DNA of 64,000 nucleotides from Chryseobacterium sp. FP211-J200 (GTDB lineage Bacteria > Bacteroidota > Bacteroidia > Flavobacteriales > Weeksellaceae): assembly GCF_001643375.1 (NCBI RefSeq), contig NZ_LSHB01000014.1:1-64000 (forward strand), read 5' to 3'. This document shows positions 53,134 to 61,547 of this stretch, in pieces. The translations under genes and the position numbers were made by a program. Each line of letters opens with the position of its first letter. Position 1 is the first letter of the stretch. A model generated the notes under the pieces. The model was not told the DNA's origin, searched no databases, and saw only the letters and a list, made by a program, of their open reading frames with translations.

Positions 53134-54666
53134 TTGAAAAAACAATACGACATACTCGTCATCGGAAGCGGAATTGGAGGACTTGTTTCTGCCTTGGTTT
53201 TGGCGAAAGAAGGTCTTAAAGTATGCGTATTGGAAAAGAATAATCAGTACGGCGGAAATCTTCAAACCTTTTCGCGTGACAAACTCATTTTCGATACAGG
53301 TGTTCATTATCTAGGCGGACTGTCCGAAGGTCAGAATCTTCACCAATATTTCAAATACCTCGACATCATCCAAGATTTGAATCTTGAAAAAATGAACGAA
53401 ATCGGATTCGACAAAATTACTTTCGACAATGATGAAATCGAATATCCACATTCCCAGGGTTATGACAATTTTGTCAATCAATTAGCTAAGATTTTTCCTG
53501 AAGAGCGAGAGAATTTAATTAGTTACATTAATGAAATTCAGAATGTTTGCAACCAGTTTCCAAGATACAATCTCGTAGGCGAAGGAAAATATAATGAGGA
53601 TATTCTTTACATCAACGCCAAGGATTTTATAGCATCAATCACATCAAACAAGAAATTACAAACCGTTTTAGCAGGTTCCAATTTTCTTTATGCGGGTTCG
53701 GATAAAACACCATTGTATGTTCATGCTTTGACCGTCAATTCTTATATTCAAAGTGCTTATAAATGTACAAACGGCGGAAGTCAAATTTCAAAATTATTGA
53801 TTAAACAATTGAGAAATCACGGCGCAGAAGTCTACAAACATTCCGAAGTTTCAGAGATGATTTTTGATGAAGAAGAAATTTTGATATCCGTAAAAACCAA
53901 GGACGGAAAAGAATATTTTGCCAAGAAATTCATTTCTAATATTGAGATAAAAACAACTTTGGATTTGATTGGCAGAGAACATTTCAAGAAATCTTTCACC
54001 AAAAGAATTGATGAATTGGAACCGATAAGTTCCTGTTTCAGCGTTTACATCGTTTTGAAACCAAAGACTTTCAAATATTTTAATTTCAATTATTACCATT
54101 ACAAGAACGAAGAAAATATTTGGAATCAGTCCAATTATTCGGAAGAGAATTGGCCAGAATCTTATATGCTTTCGGCAACGGTTTCGAGGCAAAATCCGGA
54201 GTTCGCAGAAAGCTTGACCATTTTGACCTATATGAATTATGATGAGGTCAAACAATGGGAAAAGACATTCAATACGGTTGCAGAAGAACACGAACGAGGA
54301 AATACTTATGAAAATTTCAAAAGTGAAAAAGCTGAAAAACTAATTTTAGAAGTTGAAAATAAATTCCCTGAATTGCGTTCTCAAATCAAAGCTGTTCACA
54401 CTTCCTCGCCACTTTCTTATCGCGATTACATCGGCGGTTACAAGGGAAATATGTATGGCTACACAAAAGATTCTTCCAATCCGATGAAAACGATTTTTTC
54501 GCCAAAAACAAAAGTCAGCAACCTTTTCCTGACTGGTCAAAGCGTAAATATGCACGGGATTTTGGGATGTACAATTGGCGCTTTCAACACCTGCTCGGAG
54601 ATTTTGGGAAAGGAATTGATTGATGAAAGATTGACTCAAGTTTTAAATCAAACCGATGAAAAATAG
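53134..54666 (+). CDS. CrtI/RetSat-like FAD-dependent oxidoreductase
   Basis: A 510-residue flavoprotein. N-terminal dinucleotide site DILVIGSGIGGLVSALVLAK (residues 6-25) and EKNNQYGGNLQTF match phytoene desaturase and retinol saturase relatives. A C-terminal segment NLFLTGQSVNMHGILGCTIG is the second flavin motif of the group. Start is TTG at 53134. In pigment loci such enzymes may set or saturate double bonds of polyenes; the exact step in flexirubin synthesis is not assigned. Its end overlaps the next start by 11 bases. The gene and its partner are enclosed by two inverted repeats. Confidence 0.87.
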   Translation: MKKQYDILVIGSGIGGLVSALVLAKEGLKVCVLEKNNQYGGNLQTFSRDKLIFDTGVHYLGGLSEGQNLHQYFKYLDIIQDLNLEKMNEIGFDKITFDNDEIEYPHSQGYDNFVNQLAKIFPEERENLISYINEIQNVCNQFPRYNLVGEGKYNEDILYINAKDFIASITSNKKLQTVLAGSNFLYAGSDKTPLYVHALTVNSYIQSAYKCTNGGSQISKLLIKQLRNHGAEVYKHSEVSEMIFDEEEILISVKTKDGKEYFAKKFISNIEIKTTLDLIGREHFKKSFTKRIDELEPISSCFSVYIVLKPKTFKYFNFNYYHYKNEENIWNQSNYSEENWPESYMLSATVSRQNPEFAESLTILTYMNYDEVKQWEKTFNTVAEEHERGNTYENFKSEKAEKLILEVENKFPELRSQIKAVHTSSPLSYRDYIGGYKGNMYGYTKDSSNPMKTIFSPKTKVSNLFLTGQSVNMHGILGCTIGAFNTCSEILGKELIDERLTQVLNQTDEK

Positions 54667-56302
54667 AATTCTACTTTATCTGTTTTTTATTTTAAATGTC
54701 ATTTCTTGTGGCGTTTCAAAATCCATCCATCACGTTCCGGAAATCGGCCAATATTCTCTTGAGATTCCAAAAATTAATAAGGTAAACGACTCAACTTTTA
54801 GTTTTAAACAAAATTATCTGACCAAAAATAAACAGCAACTTTGGGAACTTTACATCCAAGGAAATCCTTTGCAGTTGGGCTATAATAATGGTGCGTTGAC
54901 TCAAAGTCTGATGCAGAATCAGGAAGCGATTTTCTTTTCCAAGGTCGAAGGTTTTGTGCCTTCAAAATTCAAACAAAAATTGTTGAATGGTTTTTTGAAA
55001 TGGTACAATCGCAAAATGTATTTGAATATTCGTGAAGATTATCAAACCGAAATCTATGGTTTGTCCCAATATTCATCGGACAAATATAATTTTATCGCAC
55101 CAAAATATCTCAGAAGTTTATACTTGCACGGCGCGCACGATATTGGCCACGCAATGCAGGATTTGGCGATGGTTGGCTGTTCGTCTTTGGCTGTTTGGAA
55201 CGAAAATACGGATGACGGCGAATTGCTCATTGGAAGAAATTTTGATTTTTATGTTGGCGATGAGTTTGCGAAAAATAAGTTGGTCGAATTTGTAGAACCG
55301 GAAAACGGAATTCCATATATGTCGGTCAGTTGGCCCGGAATGATTGGTGTAGTTTCCGGAATGAATAAGGAAGGAATTACGGTCACAATCAACGCTGGAA
55401 AATCCAAAATTCCGATGACCGCAAAAACACCGATTTCGCTTGTGACGAGAGAAATTCTACAATTTGCTAAAAATATTGATGAAGCGATTGCGATTGCAAA
55501 AAAGCGAAAAGTCTTTGTCTCAGAATCGATTTTGGTGGGAAGTTCGAATGATAAAAATGCTGTGATTATCGAGGTTTCGCCAGATGATTTTGGTGTTTAT
55601 AAAGTTCAGAATTCGAGTCAGTTGGTTTGTACGAATCATTTTCAGTCAGAAGCTTACAAAGATGATGAGCGAAATCTGAAGCAGATTGCGGAAAGCCATT
55701 CGGAATATCGGTATGAGAAACTTCAGGAATTGTTGGAAGAAAATCCAAAGTTGAATCCTGAAAAAATGGCTTCGATTCTAAGAGATAGATCTGGTTTGAA
55801 AGGAGAAAAAATCGGTTACGGAAATGAGAAAGCTTTGAATCAACTTTTGGCGCATCACGCGGTGATTTTTTCGCCGGAGAAACGTTTGGTTTGGGTGTCG
55901 TCAAATCCTTATCAGTTGGGCGAATTTGTCTGTTATGATTTGAATAAAATCTTCTCTGATGAACGATTGAAAACAGGAGGATTTGCGACTTCAAATTTGA
56001 ATATTGCGAAAGATTCTTTTGTGGACTCTCAGGAATTCAAAAATTATGAAGAATTTAAAAAATTGAGTTCTCAGTTTGATGCAAATAAAATATTGTCTGA
56101 TGAATTTATAAATCATTATCAAACTTTAAATCCCGATTTTTGGTTTGTTTATTATCAGGCTGGGAAATATTATTTCAATCAAAAAGATTATCAGAAGGCT
56201 AAAATTGAATTTGAAAAAGCTTTGAAGAAGCAGATTACAACGGTTCCCGACAAAGGGAATGTTGAGAAATATTTGAAGAAGACTTTGAGAAAGTTGAAGT
56301 GA
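54656..56302 (+). CDS. C45-family N-terminal-nucleophile lipoprotein (acyltransferase/hydrolase)
   Basis: A 548-residue lipoprotein; the lipobox Cys is C18 in NVISCGVS. An Ntn-hydrolase domain of peptidase family C45 follows: HDIGHAMQDLAMVGCSSLAV places the self-processing nucleophile at C175, with ELLIGRNFDFYVGDEF and SWPGMIGVVSGMNKEGITVT typical of the acyl-CoA:6-aminopenicillanate acyltransferase and acid ceramidase-like fold. The last 60 residues form a TPR-like pair (YQAGKYYFNQKDYQKAKIEF). It could form or cut an ester or amide bond outside the cytosol, for example esterifying the polyene to the resorcinol. Function in this locus is inference. Confidence 0.83.
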   Translation: MKNRILLYLFFILNVISCGVSKSIHHVPEIGQYSLEIPKINKVNDSTFSFKQNYLTKNKQQLWELYIQGNPLQLGYNNGALTQSLMQNQEAIFFSKVEGFVPSKFKQKLLNGFLKWYNRKMYLNIREDYQTEIYGLSQYSSDKYNFIAPKYLRSLYLHGAHDIGHAMQDLAMVGCSSLAVWNENTDDGELLIGRNFDFYVGDEFAKNKLVEFVEPENGIPYMSVSWPGMIGVVSGMNKEGITVTINAGKSKIPMTAKTPISLVTREILQFAKNIDEAIAIAKKRKVFVSESILVGSSNDKNAVIIEVSPDDFGVYKVQNSSQLVCTNHFQSEAYKDDERNLKQIAESHSEYRYEKLQELLEENPKLNPEKMASILRDRSGLKGEKIGYGNEKALNQLLAHHAVIFSPEKRLVWVSSNPYQLGEFVCYDLNKIFSDERLKTGGFATSNLNIAKDSFVDSQEFKNYEEFKKLSSQFDANKILSDEFINHYQTLNPDFWFVYYQAGKYYFNQKDYQKAKIEFEKALKKQITTVPDKGNVEKYLKKTLRKLK

Positions 56303-56348
56303 GGATAAATCGTCAAATGATTGGGAAGCGTTCAACTTTGCGAAGCGC

Positions 56349-56430
56349 AACCGACTTGAACGGAGCTCATTTTTTGTGGCTGGAAAAGCTTAGGCAAAAA
56401 TAGCGGGAGTGGAAGGCGGATAAGTTGCCC
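56349..56430 (+). repeat. Dispersed intergenic repeat of about 85 bp, copy B
   Basis: CCGACTTGAACGGA, TTTTTTGTGGCTGGAAAAGC, GGCAAAAAT and GGAAGGCGGATAAG match copy A (52894-52980) in order, on the opposite strand. It separates the rightward C45 gene from the leftward glycosyltransferase gene. Confidence 0.75.
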
Positions 56431-56438
56431 AAATCATT

Positions 56439-57611
56439 CTAACCATTTTCAGGATTGACTTTGTTCAGGAAAAGATAAAAACCAACACCCAAAATTGTGG
56501 AGACCGAAGTTGCCAAAATCAGACTGCCGATAATGTATTGAAGCAGGTGATTTTTGACCAATTCGAAGTTGATCTCGTGATTCATAAAATTGGTTTCTCC
56601 ATCCACGAAAGGCGCACCAATAAAGAGAGAACCCGCAATAATGAGCGGAATGAACGGCGGAAAACTAATGTTGGAAGAGACAAATGCCAGTACTTTGTTG
56701 AGCTTGAAAATCACGGCCAAAGATATCGTCAAAGCTGTCTGAAAACCCCAAACCGGCGACAATCCGATGAAAGCGCCCAATGCAATGGAAAACGCCTTGG
56801 TGCGGTTGCTTCCGTCGCTTTCCAAAACGTCTTCTTTGATGAATCTCTTGAAACTTTTCTTCCTGAAATTAACGATGAAATTTCGAGGTTTGATGTAAGC
56901 TAAAGTGATGATAACCAAGATGGTATTGAGAATGCTGATTCGCGTAAAATCCTTGAAAGGCCGGAAATGAGACACTCTTTCCGCTGGGTCGTAAAGAACT
57001 TTCACCGGAACATTTTTGACGGGAATATTTTTCCACGCAGTTCGTACGATAATCTCGATTTCGAACTCGAATTTCGGTGTGAAATATTTCTTCGGAATTT
57101 TGTTCAACGGATAAAGTCTGTAACCGGATTGCGTGTCCTGAAGCTTGATTCCGGTCTCAAACCAAAACCAGAAATTGGAAAAATTGTTCCCAAAACTGCT
57201 TTTCTTTGGAATGCCGTCTTGCGACATATTTCGGTTTCCGATCAGGAGAACGTCTTTGTTCTCCGCAAGTAAAGCTTCCACGAAAACGGGAATGTCATCA
57301 GGATAATGTTGACCGTCGGAATCTATAGTGATGGCGAAATCAAATCCAAGTTCCAACGCTTTTCTGAAACCGATTTTCAACGCATTTCCTTTGCCTTTGT
57401 TTCTGGGTAAATTGATGATTGAAATTTGGCGATAATCGCTCAAAATGGACGAAGTAGAATCCGTGGAACCGTCGTTTACAACGATGATACTTTGGGTGTA
57501 ATCCAGAATGCCGTCGATGACCCGCTGAAGTGTTTTTTCGTTGTTGTAAGTAGGAATTAAAACGCAAATTTTCCTTTCGAAGATGGCGCTTCGTACTTCG
57601 TGGATGGTCAT
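56439..57611 (-). CDS. GT2 glycosyltransferase fused to DUF2062
   Basis: A 390-residue protein. Residues about 14-240 form a GT-A family 2 domain: CVLIPTYNNEKTLQRVIDGI, VVNDGSTDST (nucleotide-binding Asp), TIDSDGQHYPDDI (DxD metal site) and DTQSGYRLYPL. Residues about 275-385 form a DUF2062 membrane domain with FSIALGAFIGLSPVWGFQTA and following hydrophobic helices. This fusion is frequent in aryl-polyene loci. It probably acts on a lipid-linked acceptor at the inner membrane; donor and acceptor are unknown. It is last in the leftward pigment operon, starting directly after the 160-residue protein. Confidence 0.87.
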   Translation of the reverse strand: MTIHEVRSAIFERKICVLIPTYNNEKTLQRVIDGILDYTQSIIVVNDGSTDSTSSILSDYRQISIINLPRNKGKGNALKIGFRKALELGFDFAITIDSDGQHYPDDIPVFVEALLAENKDVLLIGNRNMSQDGIPKKSSFGNNFSNFWFWFETGIKLQDTQSGYRLYPLNKIPKKYFTPKFEFEIEIIVRTAWKNIPVKNVPVKVLYDPAERVSHFRPFKDFTRISILNTILVIITLAYIKPRNFIVNFRKKSFKRFIKEDVLESDGSNRTKAFSIALGAFIGLSPVWGFQTALTISLAVIFKLNKVLAFVSSNISFPPFIPLIIAGSLFIGAPFVDGETNFMNHEINFELVKNHLLQYIIGSLILATSVSTILGVGFYLFLNKVNPENG

Positions 57612-58094
57612 TTATTTGAAAGAAGCTTTTTCCGCAGCGGTGATTGTTTTGGATTGTGCCGCAAATTGTTTGATGTAGCTTTTCAGTGCTGCATTTTGTT
57701 TGCTATAATTGCTGATGAGAAACGATTTGTCTTCTTTCAGATTCTTGTTGTAGCCAACGATTTTCGGAATATTTTCCTGAACGCTCATTCTGATGACACG
57801 TAATTCTGCGTTGTTCGGATTACTTTTGATAAGGCTTTCCAAACTTGTTGCGCCGGATTTTACGAATGATTTTCGCTTGTTCTTTTCCGTCGTCACCTTT
57901 GCTTCCAGTACTTTTGCTGCGGCTTTGTATGCAGAGATCATTATATCCGACGAGTTTTTCTTTTCTGCTAATTCGATGAAGTTTTTAGCGTTCTCGTTTG
58001 ATTGGTTTGCTTTGGAGTAGCTGTTTCTCAAAGATTCCAGATCGGATTGGAAGAATGAGAAGAATGTGAACATCAAAGTGAAAATCAATTTCAT
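57612..58094 (-). CDS. Exported helical protein of the pigment locus
   Basis: A 160-residue protein with a short signal peptide (residues 1-17). The mature part is strongly helical and charged (LESLRNSYSKANQSNENAKN, AYKAAAKVLEAKVTTEKNKR, RVIRMSVQENIPKIVGYNKN) and may fold as a helical repeat. I do not recognise a named domain. It is tightly packed between the dehydratase-like and glycosyltransferase genes (0-4 base gaps), which makes it a likely periplasmic part of pigment assembly or transport. Confidence 0.75.
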   Translation of the reverse strand: MKLIFTLMFTFFSFFQSDLESLRNSYSKANQSNENAKNFIELAEKKNSSDIMISAYKAAAKVLEAKVTTEKNKRKSFVKSGATSLESLIKSNPNNAELRVIRMSVQENIPKIVGYNKNLKEDKSFLISNYSKQNAALKSYIKQFAAQSKTITAAEKASFK

Positions 58095-58098
58095 AACC

Positions 58099-58473
58099 TT
58101 AGATTTTGGTGTAATTAACTGATAGTTTCAATGCAATTGTTTCGCCAAAACTGGTCGTGTTCTTTACTTTTAGTTCACCATCTTTTTCGTTAATATCCAA
58201 TTGCAAAACCAGATCAGGCGTCTCAAAAGGATTGATGATGGCCATAAACTTCACATTGGACGCGGATTTCAGAAACAATTTTGAAGCGGTAAAAATTTCA
58301 GTTAAATCCTTCACAATCTGCATCATACAAACGCCTGGTGTTACTGGATTTCCAGGAAAATGACCTTTGAAGATCTCGTGGTCGGGATTGAGTTTTATCT
58401 TCGCAACGAAACTTCCATTCTCTGATTTTTCGGATGATTCTAAGGTGTAAAAGTTGGTAAGAATGGTTTGCAT
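58099..58473 (-). CDS. FabZ/ApeI-like hotdog dehydratase
   Basis: A 124-residue hotdog-fold protein. DHEIFKGHFPGNPVTPGVCM contains the HFPGxPVxPGV motif with the catalytic His of 3-hydroxyacyl-ACP dehydratases; the central helix MMQIVKDLTEIFTA follows. It is shorter than FabZ (about 145 residues) and resembles the dehydratases of aryl-polyene clusters, which dehydrate without isomerising so that conjugated double bonds are retained. It lies four bases after the lipoprotein gene. Confidence 0.87.
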   Translation of the reverse strand: MQTILTNFYTLESSEKSENGSFVAKIKLNPDHEIFKGHFPGNPVTPGVCMMQIVKDLTEIFTASKLFLKSASNVKFMAIINPFETPDLVLQLDINEKDGELKVKNTTSFGETIALKLSVNYTKI

Positions 58474-58476
58474 ATT

Positions 58477-59112
58477 TTATTCAGTTTCAGTGATTTGGAA
58501 AAGTTTGATGTTGATTTTAAAATCTTTGTGTTGAAGATCGATTGTCTCTGCAAAAGTATGTTTTTTTGCTTCAAAAGTAAAATCGATTTTCTCGCGGTTG
58601 TTTTTTGTGTAGATGATTTGGTTTAATAAGCCAGAATTCTTGTGGAAAAACAGATAGTATTGCTTCTTATCAATATTTGAAAGATAAATTTTTGAATCTT
58701 CATTTTCAAAACTTTCATTTACCGAAAATTTTCGTTTTATAAGTTCCTGAAAGTCGTTTTTCAGAAAATTGATAACCATTTTTTTATCTAAATCTGCCAG
58801 AACGTAATTAAGTTTGAAATCATTTTCAGAAATTTCAAAATCAATCATTTTGTTTCCAAAATCTGACGTCATCACAACTCTGTGGGTCGTTTCGGAAATC
58901 TTTTTAATAATTAAAATTCCACTGATGTCATTGCCATAAACTTCCATTTGGCATTTGTAAACATAATCTTCGTTCGAAGAAAAGTACAGATTTTCAACTT
59001 CTTTTTTGGAGCTTGAAACTGGTTTTACATCCTTTAGCTCGGATGTTTTACACGAAATAAAACTAAGAAAAATGAGACTATAAAGAAAACTCTGAAGCAG
59101 GAATCGGCGCAT
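58477..59112 (-). CDS. LolB-like outer-membrane lipoprotein of the pigment locus
   Basis: About 211 residues from ATG 59112 (MRRFLLQSFLYSLIFLSFIS), ending in the lipobox FISCKTS. The mature part is rich in long strands (VYKCQMEVYGNDISGILIIK, THRVVMTSDFGNKMIDFEI, YYLFFHKNSGLLNQIIYT), in keeping with the half-barrel of LolA/LolB and DUF3261 lipoproteins of aryl-polyene loci. The longer frame to 59136 would begin inside the LolA-like gene, and even the chosen start overlaps that gene by 35 bases. It likely receives pigment or its carrier at the outer membrane. Confidence 0.77.
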   Translation of the reverse strand: MRRFLLQSFLYSLIFLSFISCKTSELKDVKPVSSSKKEVENLYFSSNEDYVYKCQMEVYGNDISGILIIKKISETTHRVVMTSDFGNKMIDFEISENDFKLNYVLADLDKKMVINFLKNDFQELIKRKFSVNESFENEDSKIYLSNIDKKQYYLFFHKNSGLLNQIIYTKNNREKIDFTFEAKKHTFAETIDLQHKDFKINIKLFQITETE

Positions 59113-59704
59113 TGATTTTGATGTTTTTGAATACAATATTGGTTGTATCTCCCGAAGCTTCTGTCATATTAACTTGAGAAACTGCTGTTTGATTTTTAGG
59201 GAAATGCAGTTCAATTTGTTTAATGTATTTCAATAATTGAGCAGATTTCGGAGTGAATTTCGCAATATTCGACGTTGAATTTTTTAAATAGACCACAGAA
59301 AATTCTGGGTCGCTGAACATTTTTCCGTTTGAACTTCCAACAATCAGTTTATTGATTTTTTCGAAGGTTTTACTTTTTGCATCAACAGAAGATTTTTTCC
59401 CTTGGTCGTTGATGAAAATTTTATTTTCCTTAAAAATAATGCTGTATTGATAAGGTTTTGTATATTTCCAACTTAAAATATTAGGCGATTTTAAAGACAT
59501 TCTGCCTTGTGTGACAATGTTTTTATCTAAAAAATCCATTTTTTTGGTTTGAACGAAGTCGCTTTGCAACGTTTTGATTTCTTTCGTTTCAGAAGAAATT
59601 TTTGATACAAATGCCTTAGATTCTACGCTTGTCATTGCAGAGTTTTGCGCAAAAACAAAACCTGATATTAATAGAAGTGCTGTGAAAGCTATATTTTTAA
59701 ACAT
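59078..59704 (-). CDS. LolA-like outer-membrane lipoprotein carrier
   Basis: A 208-residue periplasmic protein with a signal peptide (residues 1-19, ending VFAQ). The LolA fold shows in LQSDFVQTKKMDFLDKNIVT, GRMSLKSPNILSWKYTKPYQ, IFINDQGKKSSVDAKS and KQIELHFPKNQTAVSQVNMT. Lol-type carriers shield hydrophobic cargo crossing the periplasm; in aryl-polyene loci the cargo is thought to be the polyene lipid. The start ATG at 59704 shares a base with the deacetylase stop (TAATG), and the end overlaps the lipoprotein gene. Confidence 0.87.
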   Translation of the reverse strand: MFKNIAFTALLLISGFVFAQNSAMTSVESKAFVSKISSETKEIKTLQSDFVQTKKMDFLDKNIVTQGRMSLKSPNILSWKYTKPYQYSIIFKENKIFINDQGKKSSVDAKSKTFEKINKLIVGSSNGKMFSDPEFSVVYLKNSTSNIAKFTPKSAQLLKYIKQIELHFPKNQTAVSQVNMTEASGDTTNIVFKNIKINAPIPASEFSL

Positions 59705-60453
59705 TATTTTTCTGATTTAATAATTGAATTAATCGTGAAAGTTGAATACTTTTCACGCTCCAAAAATAACAATAATTCGACCAAAACATTGTACGTTTTT
59801 TCCGAAGTATCGTGAAGCAGAATGACACTCCCTTTTTTTAGGCTTTTTGTTATTTTTTTCAATATTTTTTTCTCGTCAGAAATCACGGTGTCCAAAGAAC
59901 GAACATTCCAGCCGATGCTTTTTTTCTGCGTTTTTTTAATTGCTTTTGCAATATTGGGATTGGTAACTCCAAAAGGGGGTCGATACAAATCAGTTTTAAT
60001 ATTTCCAATTTTCAACATCACTTCATCACATTTTTGAATTTCATCAATCATTTTTGAAGTTGATAAAAATCCGGTGTTGTTGGAATGTGAATAAGTGTGA
60101 TTTCCAACCGAATGACCTTCCGCAATGATTCTTTGGAATGTTTCAGGATATTTTTCGATCTGTCTTCCTATGCAGAAAAAGGTGGCTTTGATGTTATTCT
60201 CTTTTAAAATATCTAAAAACTTCGGTGTAAATTCAGTCGGTCCGTCATCGAAAGTTAATGCGACCTCTTTAATTTTCGTTCGTCTTCGGGTAAAACTGTT
60301 GACAAAATATCCTAATTGAATATTAAAAGAACCCCAAACCACAACAGCAGAAAAAAGGATGAAACAGAAAATATAAACCCAAATTGTTCCTTGAAAAGCA
60401 TAAATAAAGAGATTCAAGAAAAGATAAAAGATAATAAATGGATAATGTTCCAT
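59704..60453 (-). CDS. Polysaccharide deacetylase-like membrane protein (NodB domain)
   Basis: About 249 residues from ATG 60453 (MEHYPFIIFYLFLNLFIY). The open frame reaches a TTG at 60489 which overlaps the preceding stop, so translation from there is possible. Two N-terminal membrane helices (residues 4-45) are followed by a NodB domain: VALTFDDGPTEFTP (metal-binding Asp pair), HSVGNHTYSHSN (HxxxH metal ligands), LYRPPFGVTNP and KGSVILLHDTSEKT. NodB enzymes remove N-acyl groups from sugars. It is embedded in the pigment operon but its substrate there is unknown. Confidence 0.86.
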   Translation of the reverse strand: MEHYPFIIFYLFLNLFIYAFQGTIWVYIFCFILFSAVVVWGSFNIQLGYFVNSFTRRRTKIKEVALTFDDGPTEFTPKFLDILKENNIKATFFCIGRQIEKYPETFQRIIAEGHSVGNHTYSHSNNTGFLSTSKMIDEIQKCDEVMLKIGNIKTDLYRPPFGVTNPNIAKAIKKTQKKSIGWNVRSLDTVISDEKKILKKITKSLKKGSVILLHDTSEKTYNVLVELLLFLEREKYSTFTINSIIKSEK

Positions 60454-60485
60454 CTTTATTGTTTTTGGATTTTCATTTAAAATAA

Positions 60486-61547
60486 TCAAGCTTTCTCCAA
60501 CAAAACCAAGCTGTGGTCATTTCCTCCTAAGTGATTGTAAAGCAAGATGTTTTTAACAGTTTCCTTTTTCACATCATTAATCTTCATCACTTCCGGAATC
60601 TCTTGATTTTTCAAAATATGACAAGCCATAAATGTTGAGAAACCACTTGCTGTATTGAATTCTCCACTTAAATGTTTGTAATATAATAATGAAGAGTTTT
60701 GAAATGATTCTGAAGCATTTTTATAATAAACATCAGATTCCGAATCTCCGCTGAAACCTAAAATGAGAGCGTCAATATCCTGATTCGTTAAATTATTTTT
60801 AGCTAAAAAAGCTTCAATGAATTTTTGAGTTTCATTTAATTCTAATGTATTAATGATTTGAATATCTTTCAATTCAGCATAAGAACTTACCGTTTTGTCT
60901 TTTCCTAAAACAAAAGAGCTTGAACCTTCGCCCCAAATCACACCTTCAGTTTTCGAATTTAAATAATCAGCTGGTAGGTTTCCCTCTTTTTTAATAGAAT
61001 TATTCAGTTTGTACAATTCCATTGTTCTGTCGGTTTGTTCGTCTGTTGAACCCACCAAAACATTATCAGCTTCGCCGTCCAAAATCTGAAGTTTTGCATC
61101 CAGCATTGAAAATTCCAGTGAAGATGAGCAGTTGACGTAAGTGAAATTATAGCCGTGACATTGCAATCCCAAAGCAATTTGTCCGGAAACGGTGTTGTGT
61201 GTCGATTGAATAAAAAAAGTTGGTGTTAAGAACTCTTCATTGTTTTCCAAAACATTTTTCAGAAATTTTTCAGAATCCTGAGAACAGCCCATTCCGGTTC
61301 CGACGATGATGGCATCAGGCTTTTCAATTCCAGCTTCCTGCAAAGCTTTTGTGGAAGCGACTGAGCTCATTTTTACTGTTTTAGACATTCTTCGGCTCAT
61401 TGCTGGAGGAATGAATTCTTTATAATTCGGTTCAATAGCTTTTAAAATCTGAACTGAATTTTCAGGTTTTAAAGTGTCAAAGAAATTTTCGTTCAAAGTG
61501 TCCTGAACCGAGATGCAGGCGGCACTGTTGATGTAAACTGCACTCAT
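60486..61547 (-). CDS. Degenerate beta-ketoacyl synthase, chain-length-factor-like
   Basis: A 353-residue ketosynthase homologue, about 50 residues shorter than its neighbour. A Cys remains at the active-site position (C140, YVNCSSSLEFSML), but the two catalytic His motifs are lost: the HGTxT position reads LGFSGDSESD, and the GHT position reads HLSGEFNTASG. The C-terminal loop is LGGNDHSLVLL. It probably pairs with the intact ketosynthase as in KS-CLF dimers of aryl-polyene systems. Its start overlaps the stop of that gene by one base, fitting a one-to-one complex. Confidence 0.85.
   Translation of the reverse strand: MSAVYINSAACISVQDTLNENFFDTLKPENSVQILKAIEPNYKEFIPPAMSRRMSKTVKMSSVASTKALQEAGIEKPDAIIVGTGMGCSQDSEKFLKNVLENNEEFLTPTFFIQSTHNTVSGQIALGLQCHGYNFTYVNCSSSLEFSMLDAKLQILDGEADNVLVGSTDEQTDRTMELYKLNNSIKKEGNLPADYLNSKTEGVIWGEGSSSFVLGKDKTVSSYAELKDIQIINTLELNETQKFIEAFLAKNNLTNQDIDALILGFSGDSESDVYYKNASESFQNSSLLYYKHLSGEFNTASGFSTFMACHILKNQEIPEVMKINDVKKETVKNILLYNHLGGNDHSLVLLEKA

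Noticed and set aside
59112-59136. A longer N-terminus for the LolB-like lipoprotein
   Set aside because: It would add MYSKTSKS before a complete lipoprotein signal and extend the overlap with the LolA-like gene; ATG 59112 gives a proper signal peptide.
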